A stretch of 43,400 bases of DNA from Solirubrobacterales bacterium. Lineage in GTDB: Bacteria > Actinomycetota > Thermoleophilia > Solirubrobacterales > 70-9. Below are positions 1 to 10,727 of this stretch, piece by piece. Made by a program: the position numbers and the translations under genes. The notes under the pieces were generated by a model. It saw nothing but the letters and a program-made list of their open reading frames with translations. It did not search any database and was not told the DNA's origin. Position 1 is the first letter of the stretch; the number at the start of each line of letters is the position of its first letter. The DNA lies in NCBI GenBank assembly GCA_025450195.1, contig JANWHW010000031.1:1-43400 (forward strand), read 5' to 3'.

Positions 1-687
<687 letters not shown>

Positions 688-697
688 GGAGAGACGC

Positions 698-1111
698 GTG
701 GCCACTGAGCACATGGTCGATGTCGAGGTCCTCACCCCGGAGGGGGAGGTTTTCAGCGGCGAAGTCCGCCAGGTCTCGACCCGCACCGCGGTCGGAGAGG
801 TCGGCATCCTCGCCAACCACGCGCCGCTGCTGGCCGCGCTGAAGCCTGCCGAGCTGCGCCTGCACGTCAGCGACTCCGAGACGAAGCGCTACGCCCAGGC
901 CCACGGCTGGCTGCAGGTCTTCGGCAACCACGCCAAGCTGCTCGTCGAGGAGGTGCTTGCCCCCGAGGACCTCGACGTTGCAACGCTGAAAGAGCAGCTC
1001 ACCGATGCCGACCAGCGCTTCGCCGAGTCCGAGGAGGGCAGCGGGGCCCGGACGCGAGCGCAGAAGGACCGCGACCGGGCCGAAGCGTTCCTCGCAATCG
1101 CTCAGGGGTGA
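698..1111 (+). CDS. atpC: ATP synthase F1 subunit epsilon
   Basis: This 137-residue protein is the epsilon subunit, part of the central stalk of F1 and a regulator of ATP hydrolysis. It has the N-terminal beta-barrel pattern (VDVEVLTPEGEVFSGEV, then GEVGILANHAPLLAAL) and a C-terminal helical segment ending in a charged AQKDRDRAEAFLAIA stretch. The GTG start has GGGAGAG about 5 bases upstream. It is the last gene of the atp operon. Its TGA stop lies inside the left arm of a long inverted repeat (1108-1220) that probably ends or processes the operon transcript. Confidence 0.95.
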   Translation: MATEHMVDVEVLTPEGEVFSGEVRQVSTRTAVGEVGILANHAPLLAALKPAELRLHVSDSETKRYAQAHGWLQVFGNHAKLLVEEVLAPEDLDVATLKEQLTDADQRFAESEEGSGARTRAQKDRDRAEAFLAIAQG

Positions 1112-1220
1112 GACGGGTTAGTTGTCCCTCCCTCGGAGGCCGTTGCGCAGCAGATCGTGTGCCGCGATTCGATTCGTTGGGCCCTGAGCCTCCACGGAAG
1201 GGACAACTAACCCGTCTCAC
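1108..1220 (+). repeat. Long quasi-palindrome overlapping the atpC stop codon
   Basis: The arms at 1108-1129 and 1199-1220 are a perfect 22-base inverted repeat (GTGAGACGGGTTAGTTGTCCCT and its complement). The left arm contains the atpC TGA. The inner 69 bases also pair partly (GGAGGC near 1135 with GCCTCC near 1188). No T-run follows, so this is not a textbook intrinsic terminator. A terminator or RNase III processing site is the simplest reading. Confidence 0.8.
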
Positions 1221-1241
1221 GCCGAGGGAGGTACATCGGCC

Positions 1242-2330
1242 ATGAGCGAGGAGCTTGTGGCGCTGGCCACTCAGCTGATCGGCTACGACACGTCTGAGCA
1301 GGAGGCGGTCCTCGAGGCGGCGGGATTCGTCAAGGGCTGGCTGGAGGCGCGCGGGATTGAGGCGGCGACCGACGAGGTTCGCGGCCTGCCGGTGATGCGG
1401 GCTGAAGTCGGGCCAGAAGACGCGCCAACGGTCGTTCTGCATGGGCACCTCGATGTGGTGCCGGGGCGGCCGGGGCAATTTGATCCGCAGGTAGAAGGGG
1501 ACCGTCTCTACGGGCGTGGCGCCTATGACATGAAGGGAGCGCTCGCCGCAATGCTGGTTACCGCGGCGGCGATGCGAGACCAGGAGCGGGTGCGCGTGCG
1601 GCTGGGGATCGTCGGCGACGAGGAGTCCGAGGAGGAAGTGGATCGCGGCAGCGATCGCCTCGTCGACAGCGGCTTCCTGGGCGATTTTGCGATCACCGGC
1701 GAGCCGACCGACCTCCACATCGGTGTGGAGGCAAAGGGGGTTTTGGCGCTTCGGCTCGAGGTGCGCGGCACGGCCGCGCACGGCGCGACCCCTTGGCTGG
1801 GCGACAACGCCGTGTTGAAGGCACTCGACGTTTTCCGCAGCATCGAGTCGCTACCGTTTGCGCGGCAAAGCTCGGAGCTGTTCGACCGCCCGTCGATAAA
1901 CCTTGGCCGGATCTGGGGCGGGGACGCGCTCAACAAGGTGCCTGACCGATGCGTGATCGACGTCGACATTCGCTACCTGCCAGACCAGGACTCGACCGAG
2001 GTGCTCGAGCAGGTTCGTGGTCTGCAGGACGTCGACGCGGAGGCGCTTTTCACACGCCCGCCCGCGGTCGTGGACCGCAACTCACCCTTCGTTCAGGCGC
2101 TGCGAGAGTCGGCGAGCGCCCACCACGACGGCGAGCCGATGAGCGTCGGGCGCGATGGCGCCTCGGACGCGGTGTCCTTCTTGCGGGTTGGAGTGCCGGC
2201 TGTCGAGTTCGGCCCAACCGGGGAAGGCCACCATGGCCCCGAGGAGTGGGTTTCCATCTCCTCGCTGGAGACCTACCGGCAGACGTTGGAGACGTTCCTG
2301 CGAACGATCCCCGACCGGCTGGAGAGCTGA
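1242..2330 (+). CDS. M20 family metallopeptidase (DapE/ArgE-like deacylase)
   Basis: This 362-residue zinc-dependent hydrolase belongs to the M20 family (succinyl-diaminopimelate desuccinylase, acetylornithine deacetylase, carboxypeptidase G2). Visible metal and catalytic motifs are HGHLDVVP at 67-74, YGRGAYDMKG around 90-99 with the bridging Asp96, GDEESEE around 125-131 with the catalytic Glu, GEPT at 153-156, and a C-terminal GHHGPEEW His. A dimerisation-domain segment (KGVLALRLEVRGTAAHGATP) lies between them. The ATG is preceded by GGGAGGT about 10 bases upstream. The substrate cannot be told from sequence. It is adjacent to the cell-envelope genes downstream, so a role in lysine or peptidoglycan precursor metabolism is possible but not shown. 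Confidence 0.85.
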   Translation: MSEELVALATQLIGYDTSEQEAVLEAAGFVKGWLEARGIEAATDEVRGLPVMRAEVGPEDAPTVVLHGHLDVVPGRPGQFDPQVEGDRLYGRGAYDMKGALAAMLVTAAAMRDQERVRVRLGIVGDEESEEEVDRGSDRLVDSGFLGDFAITGEPTDLHIGVEAKGVLALRLEVRGTAAHGATPWLGDNAVLKALDVFRSIESLPFARQSSELFDRPSINLGRIWGGDALNKVPDRCVIDVDIRYLPDQDSTEVLEQVRGLQDVDAEALFTRPPAVVDRNSPFVQALRESASAHHDGEPMSVGRDGASDAVSFLRVGVPAVEFGPTGEGHHGPEEWVSISSLETYRQTLETFLRTIPDRLES

Positions 2331-2334
2331 TTCG

Positions 2335-3960
2335 TTGATCGAGCCTGCCTTCCAGAAGCCGCCGCCATCCGGCGACTACCAACCGCCGCCGAAGCCAAAG
2401 CGCTACTGGTGGCGCTTCATGCTCGGCTCCACTGTGATCATTGCCGCCATTGGGGTGGCGACGGCAGCCAGCGTCTTGCTCTACCTGGACAGCGTCGCCG
2501 ACGCCCTCTCGCACAACGACGCCTATTCCAAACTCGAGCGCTACCTCGCGCAGGTCGACGGGGGAGAGCCGGAGAACATCCTCATCCTCGGCTCCGACAA
2601 GCGCGCCGGCGACGCCGAAGACCCCGGCCGCTCCGACACGGCGATGCTGCTGCGCCTCGACCCGGACAACGACGCGATCGCGCTGATGTCGATCCCCCGC
2701 GACCTCAAGGTCGAAATCCCCGGCTACGGCACCGACAAGTTCAACGCCGCCTACGCCTACGGTGGGCCCAAGCTGGTGCTCCGCGTGGTGAAGGAACTGA
2801 CCGGCCTGCCGATCAACCACGTCGTCAACGTCGACTATCTCGGTTTCGTGCAGGCCGTTTACGCGATCGGCTGCGTCTACGTCGACGTCGATCGCCGTTA
2901 TTACCACTCGAACGAAGGAGTGCCGCCGTCCGAACAGTACGCGGAAATCAACGTCCAGCCGGGCTACCAGCTGATGTGCGGGAAAAAGGCACTGCAGTAC
3001 GTGCGCTACCGCCATACGGACACCGACCTGGTTCGCGCCGCCCGTCAGCAAGACTTCCTCAGTGCCGCCCGTCAGCGGGTTCCGATCTCGAAGCTGGTGA
3101 GCGAGCGCAACACGCTGATTGACATCTTCACCACCTACACGACCTCGGACATCGACGACGCGAAGACGATGCTGCAGGTGCTGGAGCTGTTCATCGACTC
3201 GCGCAACGCGGCGATCAAGGAGGTCCACTTCCCGGCCGAACTGGGACCGAGCTACGTGTATGCCTCGCCCGGAGCGATTGGGGAAGCGGTCGACAAGTTC
3301 CTCGGAATAGAAGCCAGCGGCGGGCCCCGTGGCTCGCTCGAAGAAAGCGGTGAGGAATCGGCACCGGACTCCAAGGCAAAGAAGAAGGGCGGTGGCAAGT
3401 CCAAGCACAAGGGGAAGAAGCGGCATGAGCCCTCAAACACATACGGCGACGACGAACTGGTTCCGGCTGCCGAAGTGGGCGAGGAGGAGGCGAAGATCGT
3501 GGCTCGCAAGGTCAGCCACGGCTTTCCCGTCTTCTATCCAACCCGGCTTCCGGCGGGTGCCAGCTATGTGGAAAGCAACCCCTACTTCCATGTGCAGGAC
3601 CCCCGCGTCTACCACTTCAAGGACGCCGACGGCAACCGCCATGGCGCCTACCGAATGGTTCTCACCGTCGATCTACCCGATGGCACCCACTACTTTGGGA
3701 TCCAGGGGATTCAGGGGTGGTCGGACCCACCGATCCTCAGCAATCCCAGCCTGACCAAGACCATTCGGGGTCGCGAGTACGACTTCTTCGTGGATGGAGA
3801 TCGCATCAAGCTGATCTCATGGCATCGGGGCGACAACACCTACTGGGTGTCGAACAGCCTCTTGCAAGTACTCACCAATGACCAGATGGGCGGCATTGCC
3901 CGCTCAGCCAACGTGATAATTCCCAATAAGAAGCCGAAGCGTGGCGCGGCACAGCGATGA
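2335..3960 (+). CDS. LytR-CpsA-Psr family glycopolymer transferase with extra C-terminal domain
   Basis: This 541-residue membrane protein would attach glycopolymers from lipid carriers to peptidoglycan, if it acts like characterised LCP enzymes. I chose the TTG at 2335, four bases after the M20 stop, because GGAGAG lies just upstream and no ATG precedes the membrane segment. A short proline-rich cytoplasmic tail is followed by one transmembrane helix (about 30-50). The LCP domain spans about 78-260, with GSDKR (86-90), RSDT (99-102), SIPRD (119-123), DKFNAAYAYGG and YVRYRHTDTDLVRAARQQ, which carry the usual acidic and arginine catalytic residues. A lysine-rich linker (about 345-365) leads to a second globular domain (about 375-530) that I do not recognise. 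The next genes make nucleotide sugars, which fits envelope polysaccharide assembly. Confidence 0.9.
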   Translation: MIEPAFQKPPPSGDYQPPPKPKRYWWRFMLGSTVIIAAIGVATAASVLLYLDSVADALSHNDAYSKLERYLAQVDGGEPENILILGSDKRAGDAEDPGRSDTAMLLRLDPDNDAIALMSIPRDLKVEIPGYGTDKFNAAYAYGGPKLVLRVVKELTGLPINHVVNVDYLGFVQAVYAIGCVYVDVDRRYYHSNEGVPPSEQYAEINVQPGYQLMCGKKALQYVRYRHTDTDLVRAARQQDFLSAARQRVPISKLVSERNTLIDIFTTYTTSDIDDAKTMLQVLELFIDSRNAAIKEVHFPAELGPSYVYASPGAIGEAVDKFLGIEASGGPRGSLEESGEESAPDSKAKKKGGGKSKHKGKKRHEPSNTYGDDELVPAAEVGEEEAKIVARKVSHGFPVFYPTRLPAGASYVESNPYFHVQDPRVYHFKDADGNRHGAYRMVLTVDLPDGTHYFGIQGIQGWSDPPILSNPSLTKTIRGREYDFFVDGDRIKLISWHRGDNTYWVSNSLLQVLTNDQMGGIARSANVIIPNKKPKRGAAQR

Positions 3961-3976
3961 CCGGAGAACAGCAAAG

Positions 3977-5293
3977 ATGACACGAGGGACAGATAAAGAG
4001 CCAATTGGCGTAATCGGAGTCGGCTGGGTTGGCCTGGTTACCGCCGCCTGCTTTGCGGAGCTGGGCCACCAGGTGGTGGCACGCGACATCCTTCCCGAGA
4101 AGGTCGAGTCGCTTTCGCGGGGTGAAATCACGATCCACGAGCCGGGGCTCGGCGAGATGCTGGCACGCAACGCCGAGCGCCTCACCTTTACGACGGACAT
4201 GCATGAGCTGCTTGACGCGGCTCGGTTGCTTTTCGTTTGCGTCGACACACCACCCACCTATTCCGGCGATGCCGATCTCTCGCGGGTCCGCTCGGTGATC
4301 GAGGAGATGCGCACCGACAGCGATCACGTGCTGATCATGAAGAGCACCGTGCCCGCCGGTACCGGCGCCTCTATCCGTCGCGACCGCCCGGGACTCACCT
4401 ATGTCTCCTGCCCCGAGTTCCTCAAGGAGGGCTCGGCCGTTGAGGATTTCATGCACCCCGATCGTGTCGTGATCGGCGCGGAGTCCACCGACGAGGCTGC
4501 GGCCGATGCGGTTGCTGGTCTCTACGAGCCTCTGGGAGGGGCGATCGTGCGTACGGATGTGGCAAGCGCCGAGATGATCAAGCTTGCCTCCAACGCCTTC
4601 CTCGCCACCAAGATCTCCTTCATCAACGAGATTGCCAACGTCTGTGAGGAGGTTGGCGCCGACGTCGGAGAAGTGGCGCGGGGAATGGGGCTCGATGAGC
4701 GCATAGGCCCCTCCTTCCTGCGGCCCGGCATTGGATATGGAGGCAGTTGCTTCCCCAAGGACGTGAGCGCGCTGAAGATGCTGGCCGGGAACAGCGGCTA
4801 CCACTTCCAACTGCTCAACGCCGTGATCGAGGTGAACGAGTTGCAGAAGCGGCGTGTCGTCAAAAAGCTCGTGAGTCATCTCGGGTCGCTTGTCGGGCGC
4901 CGGGTGACACTGCTGGGACTTGCTTTCAAGCCGCACACCGACGATATGCGCGAGGCGTCCAGCCTGGTGCTGGCTGCGCGGCTAAAAGGCGAGGGGGCCG
5001 AGGTGTCCGCCTACGATCCGGTGGCCACGGGTGCGGCAAAGGAGCTCCTCGACTCCATCGAGCTCCGAGACTCCGCGCTGGAAGCGCTGGATGAAGCAGA
5101 CGCCGCGGTGCTCGTCACCGAGTGGCCGGAGTTCGCCGAGCTGGATTGGGCGGAGGCGGCCTCACGTATGGCGCGACCGTTGCTCATCGACGGGCGCAAT
5201 TTCCTCGATCCAGAGGCTCTGCGCTCGGTTGGCTTCGAGTACGAGGGGATTGGAAGAGCTGTCACCACGCCTTCGCCCGCAAGGGCCGACTGA
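3977..5293 (+). CDS. ugd: UDP-glucose 6-dehydrogenase family protein
   Basis: This enzyme would oxidise UDP-glucose to UDP-glucuronate with two NAD+, or a related nucleotide sugar. From the ATG at 3977 it has 438 residues. It shows the Rossmann motif GVIGVGWVGLVTA, CVDTPPTY, the KSTVPAGTG loop, CPEFLKEGSAVEDFMHPDR, and the catalytic cysteine C258 in GYGGSCFPKD. The C-terminal UDP-binding half is also present (LGLAFKPHTDDMREASS). A GTG at 3941 in the same frame overlaps the upstream gene, but the ATG with GGAG 10 bases before it is a better start. It is followed after three bases by a nucleotide-sugar pyrophosphorylase, so these genes are likely one operon. GDP-mannose dehydrogenase activity cannot be excluded. 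Confidence 0.9.
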   Translation: MTRGTDKEPIGVIGVGWVGLVTAACFAELGHQVVARDILPEKVESLSRGEITIHEPGLGEMLARNAERLTFTTDMHELLDAARLLFVCVDTPPTYSGDADLSRVRSVIEEMRTDSDHVLIMKSTVPAGTGASIRRDRPGLTYVSCPEFLKEGSAVEDFMHPDRVVIGAESTDEAAADAVAGLYEPLGGAIVRTDVASAEMIKLASNAFLATKISFINEIANVCEEVGADVGEVARGMGLDERIGPSFLRPGIGYGGSCFPKDVSALKMLAGNSGYHFQLLNAVIEVNELQKRRVVKKLVSHLGSLVGRRVTLLGLAFKPHTDDMREASSLVLAARLKGEGAEVSAYDPVATGAAKELLDSIELRDSALEALDEADAAVLVTEWPEFAELDWAEAASRMARPLLIDGRNFLDPEALRSVGFEYEGIGRAVTTPSPARAD

Positions 5294-5296
5294 GCG

Positions 5297-6280
5297 ATGC
5301 AGGCGATAGTCCTGGTGGGGGGTGAGGGGACGCGGTTGCGCCCACTCACCGAAACCGTCCCCAAGCCAGCACTGACTCTCGTCGATCGCCCCTTCCTTGC
5401 CTACATGATCGAGTGGCTGGCGAGCCACGGCGTCACCGAGGTGGTCCTCGCCTGCGGCTTCCTTCCCGATGTGCTGCGCAACGCGCTTGCCGATGAGGAG
5501 GAGCGAGCAGGCGCCCGGATCCGATATGTCGCCGAGCCGGAACCGCTCGGCACCGCCGGGGCGATCCGCTTTGCCGCCGATGCTCTGGGCGGTGACCTCG
5601 ATGAGCGCTTCCTGGCGCTGAATGGAGATGTGCTGACCGATCTGAATCTGAGCGCTCTGTTGGGAGCCCACGAGTCGGGGCAGGCTCGCGCCACGCTCGG
5701 CCTCTATCCGGTCGGGGACTCCGCCGCGTATGGCCTGGTGCAGACAGGGCTGGATGGTGCGGTGAGCGAGTTCACCGAGAAGACCGGCAAGGCGGCGCCC
5801 GGCGAGGTCAATGCGGGGATGTATGTCTTGGAGCGCTCGGTTCTCGACCTGATCCCAGCCGGCGAGAACGTCTCGATCGAGCGCGACGTCTTCCCCCGCT
5901 TGGTCGGCGAGGGGATGAATGGGTTGCGACTCGATGGCTACTGGATGGACATCGGCACCCCTGAGCGCTACCTGCAGGCGAGTTGGGACATCCTCGAAGG
6001 CGCTGTGGATACACGGGTCGAGCCGACCGCACCGGGAGTGCTGATCGGCGACGGGACCGAGATCGCGGGGGACGCCGCGATCGGCCCCCGCGCGGTGGTG
6101 GCCCCCGGGTGCCGGGTGGGCCCCGCCGCTGAGATCCGCGATTCGGTTCTCCTGACGGGTTGCGAGATCGGAGCGGGGGCACGGGTGAGGGACTCGGTGC
6201 TGGCCCCCGGGGTGGCTGTGGCGGCTGGGGCGTCGATTGAAGGTGAGGTAGCCGGCGAGGGCGAAAGAGTCCCGCGATAG
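5297..6280 (+). CDS. Nucleotide-sugar pyrophosphorylase (mannose-1-P guanylyltransferase-like)
   Basis: This 327-residue NTP-transferase would form an NDP-sugar from a sugar-1-phosphate. The N-terminal signature VGGEGTRLRPLTETVPKP carries the nucleotide-binding loop. LNGDVLTD holds the metal-binding Asp, and GYWMDIGTPERYL is typical of GDP-mannose and dTDP-glucose pyrophosphorylases. The last ~90 residues form left-handed beta-helix hexapeptide repeats (VLIGDGTEIAGDAAIGP and following). It starts three bases after ugd and ends two bases before the isomerase gene. That isomerase links glucose and mannose phosphates, so a GDP-mannose route is plausible. The base specificity is not proven. Confidence 0.85.
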   Translation: MQAIVLVGGEGTRLRPLTETVPKPALTLVDRPFLAYMIEWLASHGVTEVVLACGFLPDVLRNALADEEERAGARIRYVAEPEPLGTAGAIRFAADALGGDLDERFLALNGDVLTDLNLSALLGAHESGQARATLGLYPVGDSAAYGLVQTGLDGAVSEFTEKTGKAAPGEVNAGMYVLERSVLDLIPAGENVSIERDVFPRLVGEGMNGLRLDGYWMDIGTPERYLQASWDILEGAVDTRVEPTAPGVLIGDGTEIAGDAAIGPRAVVAPGCRVGPAAEIRDSVLLTGCEIGAGARVRDSVLAPGVAVAAGASIEGEVAGEGERVPR

Positions 6281-6282
6281 CG

Positions 6283-7265
6283 ATGCTCGACGAGATACTC
6301 GCCATCCCCGATCACCTTCGCGATGCGCTCTGGCGAGTGGAGTCTGCCCGGATCGCCCCAATCGAGTCCGCCGGCCTGCTGGTCTGCGGGGTGGGTGGCT
6401 CGGCGATCGGTGGCGACTTGGCGGCTGCCGCTCTCGGCAGTCGCCTCACCAGACCGTTGCTGACCGTTCGCGGCTACGAGCTGCCGGCCTGGGTCACTTC
6501 TGAATGGACTGTGCTCTGCTCCAGCTACTCGGGTGAGACCGAGGAGACGCTCTCCTGCTTCGAGGCGGCGGAAGCGCTCGGCGCTCGGCGCGTCGTCGCA
6601 AGCACCGGTGGCGCTCTGGTCGAGGCGGCGCGGGCCGCCGAGGTTCCTGTGATTGGCTTGCCGGGGCTATTGCCTGCCCCCCGAACCGGGGTCGCCTACG
6701 TGGTCGTCTGCGCCGCGGAGGTCGCGGCGCTGGTCAGAGCAGCGCCGCGCATCGACACCGAGATCGACGCCGCGGCGGCTTTTTTGGAGGGGTGTCTCGA
6801 TGACCTCCGAGCCCGAGCGGTTGAGATCGCGAGCCGTATCGGCGAGGCCCTCGTGGTCGTCTACGGAGCTGGCCTTACTGGGCCGGTCGCGCGGCGCTGG
6901 AAGACCCAGGTCAACGAGAACGCGAAGCTGCCCGCCTCCTTTGCCGAGCTACCGGAGGCCGACCACAACGAGATCTGCGGCTGGGACGACACCGCCGCAA
7001 CCGGCGCAAGAGCCGCGGCGGTACTGCTGGAGGATTCCGACCAGCATCCGCGCGAGCGCCGCCGCTTTGAGTTGACGGCCGAGGCGATTGCGGCCACCGG
7101 TGCGGAGGCGATCCGGGTGCAGACCATGGGGGAGACGCGGGCGGCGCGGCTGCTGTGGGCCGTAATGCTCGGCGATCTGGTCTCGCTCGAGCTGGCCGAG
7201 GCGCGTGGCGTGGACCCGCTCCCGATCGAAGCGATCGAGAAGCTGAAGGCCGCGCTCGGACGCTC

Positions 7266-7269
<4 letters not shown>
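6283..7269 (+). CDS. Bifunctional phosphoglucose/phosphomannose isomerase (SIS domain)
   Basis: This 328-residue protein has two sugar-isomerase (SIS) lobes. The first includes CGVGGSAIGGDLAAAAL and CSSYSGETEETLS, which bind the sugar phosphate. The second includes the family hallmark WKTQVNENAKLPASF followed by ELPEADHNEICGW. The pattern matches bacterial/archaeal phosphoglucose/phosphomannose isomerases, which interconvert fructose-6-P with glucose-6-P and mannose-6-P. It closes the five-gene envelope-sugar run (LCP, ugd, pyrophosphorylase, isomerase) and would feed both UDP-glucose and GDP-mannose pools. A CTGAGC/GCTCAG hairpin spans its stop codon. Confidence 0.9.
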
Positions 7270-8753
<1,484 letters not shown>

Positions 8754-8754
<1 letters not shown>

Positions 8755-8931
8755 GCATCAGGGTGGCGACGATCTCCCCTACGGCTGAACTCTGGCGACT
8801 GCGAACCGGCGCCTGGCTTTGTCCTCGGTCACCGAAATAGCGCTGCTATTCCGGTGACCTGCGTCCGCACCATGCTTGGTTCTCGTTCGCCGGAGCCCCA
8901 CCGTATTGGAGATCGGCGTCACCCTGATGCC
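8754..8931 (+). repeat. 178-bp quasi-palindrome beginning at the ahcY stop codon
   Basis: Outer arms 8754-8777 and 8908-8931 pair at 23 of 24 positions counting one G-U (22 Watson-Crick). The next segments also pair in register (TACGG, CTCTGGCGA against CTCCGGCGA, GAACC). The central 33 bases, 8827-8859, form an almost perfect hairpin whose apex is TAGCGCTGCTA at 8838-8848. The whole ahcY-to-next-gene gap is therefore one long imperfect hairpin. There is no T-run and no coding signal inside. Confidence 0.8.
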
Positions 8932-8963
8932 GGAGTCCACGCAGGCGCGGGGGAGGGACGGGA

Positions 8964-9974
8964 ATGAGGGCGATGGTGCTAGCCGCCGGGCTCGGCACCC
9001 GGCTGCGGCCGATCACCTATGGGATGCCGAAGCCGATGGTGCCGGTGCTGAACCGGCCGGTGATGGAGCACACCGTCCGCCTGCTAACCCGCCACGGATT
9101 CACGGAGGCGGTTGCCAATCTTCACTGGCTCCCCGAGGTGATCGAGGGCCACTTCGGAGATGGATCGGAGTTCGGGCTGGGCCTCTCCTACAACCACGAG
9201 GATCGGCTGCTGGGGACCGCGGGTGGGGTTCGCGAGGTCGCTGACTTCCTCGGCGACTCCTTTCTCGTAGTCGCCGGCGACGCCCTCACTGACCTCGACT
9301 TCGGGGCGATGCGTGAGTTCCACGAATCTCACGATGGGCTCGCGACGCTGGCCACCAAACGGGTTGCCGACACCGATCAGTTCGGAGTCGTCATCGCGGG
9401 CGAGGACGGGCGCATCCAGGGCTTTCAGGAGAAGCCCGACCCCGCCGAGGCCCTCTCCGACCTTGCCAACACCTGCATCTACATGTTCCGTTCCGAGGTC
9501 TTCGACTACTTCCCTGCGCCGGGCACGAGCAAGGCGGCCAAGGCGGACGATGCCGCGGAGTTTGCAGACTGGGCGATGGACGTCTTCCCGGCGCTGCTCG
9601 AGAACGACGTGCCCTTCTACTCCCATGAGATCGATGCCTATTGGAACGACATCGGCAACCTCGACGAGTTGCGGCAGGGGAATCTCGATGCCCTTGGTGG
9701 ACTGGTCGAGGTCGAGGTCGGTGCACCCGAGGTGGTCGACGGGGTGCAAGCCGCGAGCCCCCTCGGCGACGCCGAGGTGACTGCGCCGGTCTTGATCGGC
9801 GAGGGCGTGGAGCTGGGGTCGGGCATCCGCATAGTGGGGCCGGCGGTTGTCGGTGACGGATGCCGGCTGGGTGATCGCTCCATTGTGAGCGACGCCATCT
9901 TGCTGGCGGAGACGGAGCTGCCCGCCGACGCGATCTTGATCGGTGGCATCGCCGCTCGCGCGACAAATGCATGA
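8964..9974 (+). CDS. Nucleotide-sugar pyrophosphorylase (second paralogue)
   Basis: This 336-residue NTP-transferase family protein is related to the gene at 5297. It has the nucleotide loop VLAAGLGTRLRPITYGMPKP, a metal-binding VVAGDALTDLD, the sugar-binding FQEKPDP region and YWNDIGNLDELRQGNLDAL, followed by a short left-handed beta-helix tail. The ATG at 8964 has GGGAGGG 7 bases upstream. Compared with its paralogue it has a longer insertion before the YWNDIG block (APGTSKAAKADDAAEFADW). Possible activities are mannose-1-phosphate guanylyltransferase or glucose-1-phosphate uridylyl/thymidylyltransferase. It lies alone between two inverted repeats and may be its own transcription unit. Confidence 0.85.
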   Translation: MRAMVLAAGLGTRLRPITYGMPKPMVPVLNRPVMEHTVRLLTRHGFTEAVANLHWLPEVIEGHFGDGSEFGLGLSYNHEDRLLGTAGGVREVADFLGDSFLVVAGDALTDLDFGAMREFHESHDGLATLATKRVADTDQFGVVIAGEDGRIQGFQEKPDPAEALSDLANTCIYMFRSEVFDYFPAPGTSKAAKADDAAEFADWAMDVFPALLENDVPFYSHEIDAYWNDIGNLDELRQGNLDALGGLVEVEVGAPEVVDGVQAASPLGDAEVTAPVLIGEGVELGSGIRIVGPAVVGDGCRLGDRSIVSDAILLAETELPADAILIGGIAARATNA

Positions 9975-9984
9975 CGCGCATTTG
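9964..9984 (+). terminator. Stem-loop containing the stop codon of the pyrophosphorylase
   Basis: CAAATGC at 9964-9970 pairs with GCATTTG at 9978-9984. The TGA stop (9972-9974) lies in the 7-base loop. It is a candidate terminator without T-run. Confidence 0.4.
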
Positions 9985-10041
9985 CCCGACGCTTGACATT
10001 TGGCGCGCCACACGCGTGCCGACGGCCCGGAGGATCGGGCG

Positions 10042-10662
10042 GTGGGCTGGCAAATCGTCATTGGCGGGTTGGTGCCGCCGCGATGTGCGGCGTGTGGGCG
10101 TTCGTGCTTGGCGGACGCAGTCATTTGCGCGCCCTGTACGCGACGGCTCTCTATGGCGGGTTCCCTCTCCGGCCTTGGGCCGCCCGGCGTCGATCGTGCC
10201 TGGTCCTCGGCTGCATATGAGGGAGTGGCCAGGGACCTTGTCGCGGCGCTGAAGTTCCGGCGCCTGCTGCCGGTTGCGGACCTGATGGCGGATCGCATCC
10301 ACTGGTTGGCGCCCGCCGATCTACTCAGCGGCACGATCGTGTCGGTTCCCTCCGGGCGGTTGCGCTCCATGCGCAGGGGATTCGATCCAGCCGGTGAGCT
10401 TGCGGGTGCCCTCGCTAGCCGAGCCGGCTTGCCGGTGTGCGATTGCCTGGTGCGCATCGGCGGTGGCCGTCAGGTGGGCAGACGCCGGGGAGAGCGAATC
10501 GGCGATCCCCCGGCCATTCGAGCCAGCGGAGTGGCACCGACTCACACGCTCCTCGTCGATGACGTTCTGACCACTGGGGCGACGGTCTCTGCTTGCGCTC
10601 AGGCCCTGCGGGACGCGGGCGCCCTGCGGATAGCCGCGATCACCTTTGCCCGCCGACCATAA
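10042..10662 (+). CDS. comF: ComF family protein (phosphoribosyltransferase fold)
   Basis: This 206-residue protein has an N-terminal four-cysteine zinc motif (CAACG, then CAPC about 15 residues later) and a C-terminal type I phosphoribosyltransferase domain. The PRPP-binding loop is HTLLVDDVLTTGATVSACA. The segment GFDPAGELAGALASR replaces the usual GFNQ-type block, and VGRRRGERI the QxxxxRxxR block. ComF homologues act in DNA uptake and recombination; their role in non-competent Actinobacteria is unclear. I chose the GTG at 10042 because CGGAGGA lies 8-9 bases upstream. A TTG at 10000 in the same frame has no ribosome site. The gene precedes hpf, a common order in bacteria. Confidence 0.85.
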   Translation: MGWQIVIGGLVPPRCAACGRSCLADAVICAPCTRRLSMAGSLSGLGPPGVDRAWSSAAYEGVARDLVAALKFRRLLPVADLMADRIHWLAPADLLSGTIVSVPSGRLRSMRRGFDPAGELAGALASRAGLPVCDCLVRIGGGRQVGRRRGERIGDPPAIRASGVAPTHTLLVDDVLTTGATVSACAQALRDAGALRIAAITFARRP

Positions 10663-10668
10663 AAACGC

Positions 10669-10697
10669 TTGTCGTGACCGCCTTACGGGCGTAGCAT
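10669..10697 (+). promoter_or_regulatory. Candidate housekeeping promoter for hpf
   Basis: TTGTCG (10669-10674) and TAGCAT (10692-10697) are separated by 17 bases, in the gap right after comF and 31 bases before the hpf ATG. The spacing is ideal for a group 1 sigma factor. The calling is by eye. Confidence 0.5.
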
Positions 10698-10727
10698 CGA
10701 CGCACATACCGAAGGAGGTACAGGCAG

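Noticed and set aside
1108-1220. Palindromes as MITE-like mobile elements
   Set aside because: Arm sequences differ in all four elements and no flanking target duplications were seen, so insertion of one mobile family does not explain them.
2155-2334. Longer N-terminus for the LCP protein in frame with 2335
   Set aside because: It would overlap 176 bases of the M20 gene, and its translated sequence is Arg/Pro shadow-like. TTG 2335 has a ribosome site at the right distance.
9993-10021. TTGACA before comF as a promoter
   Set aside because: A perfect -35 hexamer, but no -10-like sequence at 16-19 bases spacing (TGCCGA), so I did not list it.
9084-10457. Long - strand frame over the pyrophosphorylase and comF
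   Set aside because: It is a shadow of two recognised + strand genes, with low-complexity Arg/Ala composition and no ribosome site.
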